Shown here: positions 63,052-64,000 of the stretch, piece after piece
How positions within the stretch are numbered: the first letter of the stretch is position 1
How the letters are laid out: every line of letters starts with the position of its first letter
Source of the DNA: an uncultured Sulfurovum sp.
GTDB taxonomy: Bacteria > Campylobacterota > Campylobacteria > Campylobacterales > Sulfurovaceae
Assembly (NCBI GenBank): GCA_913055205.1
Contig: CAJXJN010000009.1
Location: forward strand, 1-64,000
DNA length: 64,000 nucleotides
Direction of reading: 5' to 3'
Notes under the pieces: model-generated
The model's input: only the letters and a program-made list of their open reading frames with translations
Told to the model about the DNA's origin: nothing
Databases searched by the model: none
Made by a program: the position numbers and the translations under genes

Positions 63052-64000
63052 TTATATACGAACTTCTTCGCGGCGCTGTAACAGCTCCCAATTCTTATCA
63101 ATATCTTTTTGAATTTGCTCTATTACATGTTTATTCTCTGGTTTGAAGAGATGTCTATAACGTCCTTGAGCACCAAGATAATCTTCTACTTTAAGAACAT
63201 TTTTAGGTCTGTAAAGAATGTTAAGCTCATGTCCGTCAATAATTTCATATATTGGGAACATTAATGAATCTGTTGCAAGATCAGTGATATGGATCGTATC
63301 TTTTGGATCAAATTTCCACTCTGTTGTACATGCTGAAACCGTGTTAATGAAACAAGGACCTTCAGTCTCAAGAGCTTTTTGGAAACCTTTAGCCATAATC
63401 TTCCATTTGTTTGGAGCCAATTGAGCTACATATGGAGAACCATGTGCCGCCATAATAGAGACGATGTCTTTTTTCTTCTCTTTTTTACCATAAGAGTGCG
63501 TACCGGCTTGTGCTGTTGAAGTTGTTGCCCCAACTGGTGTTGCTGAAGATCTCTGACCCCCTGTGTTTGCATAGTTCTCGTTGTCTAGACAAATATAGGT
63601 AAAGTCATGACCTCTTTCCATCGCACCGGAAAGCCACTGGAATCCGATATCATACGTGGAACCGTCACCACCAAAAGCAACAAATTTTACAGGAGCATCA
63701 GGATCTTTAAGTGTCCCTTTTCTCTTTCTTGCCTTATACATTGCTTCCGCACCTGTAACAGCTGTTGCAGCATTTTCAAAACCGATATGGATCCAAGATG
63801 TATCCCATGAAGTATATGGATAAACTGCTGTCGATACTTCAAGACAACCCGTATTTGAAGAGATAACCAAGTTATCATCTGTACAGTTCATAAGCTCTCT
63901 AACGATCATCGAGTGAGCACAACCCGGACAGAGAAGGTGTGCACCTTCAAATCTATCATTATTTGTTGAAAACTCTTTTAAGTTTTTGATTGATGTAATT
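63052..64000 (-). CDS. porB: 2-oxoacid:ferredoxin oxidoreductase beta subunit, 5'-truncated by window edge
   Basis: The frame is open to the window end; the internal ATG at 63909 is not the start. Upstream residues GAHLLCPGCAHSM carry the [4Fe-4S] CPGCAH motif of pyruvate/2-oxoacid:ferredoxin oxidoreductase beta subunits. TPP-binding FGGDGSTYDIGFQWLSGAMERG and NENYANTGGQRSSATP follow. Probably the pyruvate or oxoglutarate enzyme of the reductive TCA cycle; the substrate cannot be fixed. Confidence 0.93.
   Translation of the reverse strand, partial: ITSIKNLKEFSTNNDRFEGAHLLCPGCAHSMIVRELMNCTDDNLVISSNTGCLEVSTAVYPYTSWDTSWIHIGFENAATAVTGAEAMYKARKRKGTLKDPDAPVKFVAFGGDGSTYDIGFQWLSGAMERGHDFTYICLDNENYANTGGQRSSATPVGATTSTAQAGTHSYGKKEKKKDIVSIMAAHGSPYVAQLAPNKWKIMAKGFQKALETEGPCFINTVSACTTEWKFDPKDTIHITDLATDSLMFPIYEIIDGHELNILYRPKNVLKVEDYLGAQGRYRHLFKPENKHVIEQIQKDIDKNWELLQRREEVRI

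Overview
The window looks like the chromosome of a Campylobacterota (Epsilonproteobacteria) bacterium close to the Sulfurovum/Sulfurimonas group. The support is low G+C sequence, tightly packed operons, a bc1 complex whose cytochrome c1 carries two haems, cytochrome cd1 nitrite reductase with cytochrome c nitric oxide reductases, a ferredoxin-dependent 2-oxoacid oxidoreductase, and a housekeeping block whose order matches my memory of Campylobacter jejuni (trxB-trxA-yraN-hom-aminotransferase-RodZ-like-rRNA methylases-rpmE-rsmE). No rRNA, tRNA or CRISPR array was recognised.

Layout. 0-4.7 kb: partial gap, a Trk potassium uptake pair and a pentahaem cytochrome. 4.8-11 kb: a denitrification block (norC-norB-48-codon ORF-nirS, preceded by a small membrane protein) plus divergent unknown membrane proteins. 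11-18.6 kb: ilvE, an SPFH protein, hisIE, and trxA-trxB-dapB-purF. 19-25 kb: a variable island holding an ORF6N protein, a cold-shock gene without a normal start codon, an IS30 element, a lone formate dehydrogenase alpha subunit and small genes. 25-33.6 kb: hom, alanine-type aminotransferase, RNA methyltransferases, rpmE, moeA and queD. 33.6-38.5 kb: an ABC transporter with NnrS, and an outer-membrane protein. 38.5-44.4 kb: an Rrf2 regulator and a complete second nitric oxide reductase operon (norC, norB, norD, norQ, norE, norF-like). 44.4-52.3 kb: a diheme cytochrome lipoprotein, flavin reductase, NifU- and NifX-type proteins, DUF134, a Gly/Gln-rich peptide and transporters. 52.3-57 kb: queE, moaA and petABC. 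57-64 kb: mnmG, ribE, mnmD, luxS and partial porB.

Functionally, the bc1 complex, NirS and two nitric oxide reductases make an electron-transport chain from quinol to nitrite and NO. MoaA and MoeA supply molybdenum cofactor for enzymes such as the formate dehydrogenase. Several of these units carry a TTGAT-N4-ATCAA-type FNR/CRP-family box. At three of them the box sits at the class II distance (centre about -41.5) from a good -10 hexamer. The second nor operon instead carries two copies of a CTAC-N6-GTAG palindrome beside a cysteine-containing Rrf2 regulator, so the two NO reductases appear to be under different control.

The intergenic DNA is unusually rich in structure: a three-copy two-hairpin element with compensatory base changes, 7-bp tandem arrays at four junctions, several palindromic elements, and a pair of 33-bp hairpins flanking the cold-shock/IS30 segment. 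All product names come from reading motifs and recalling families; no database search was possible.
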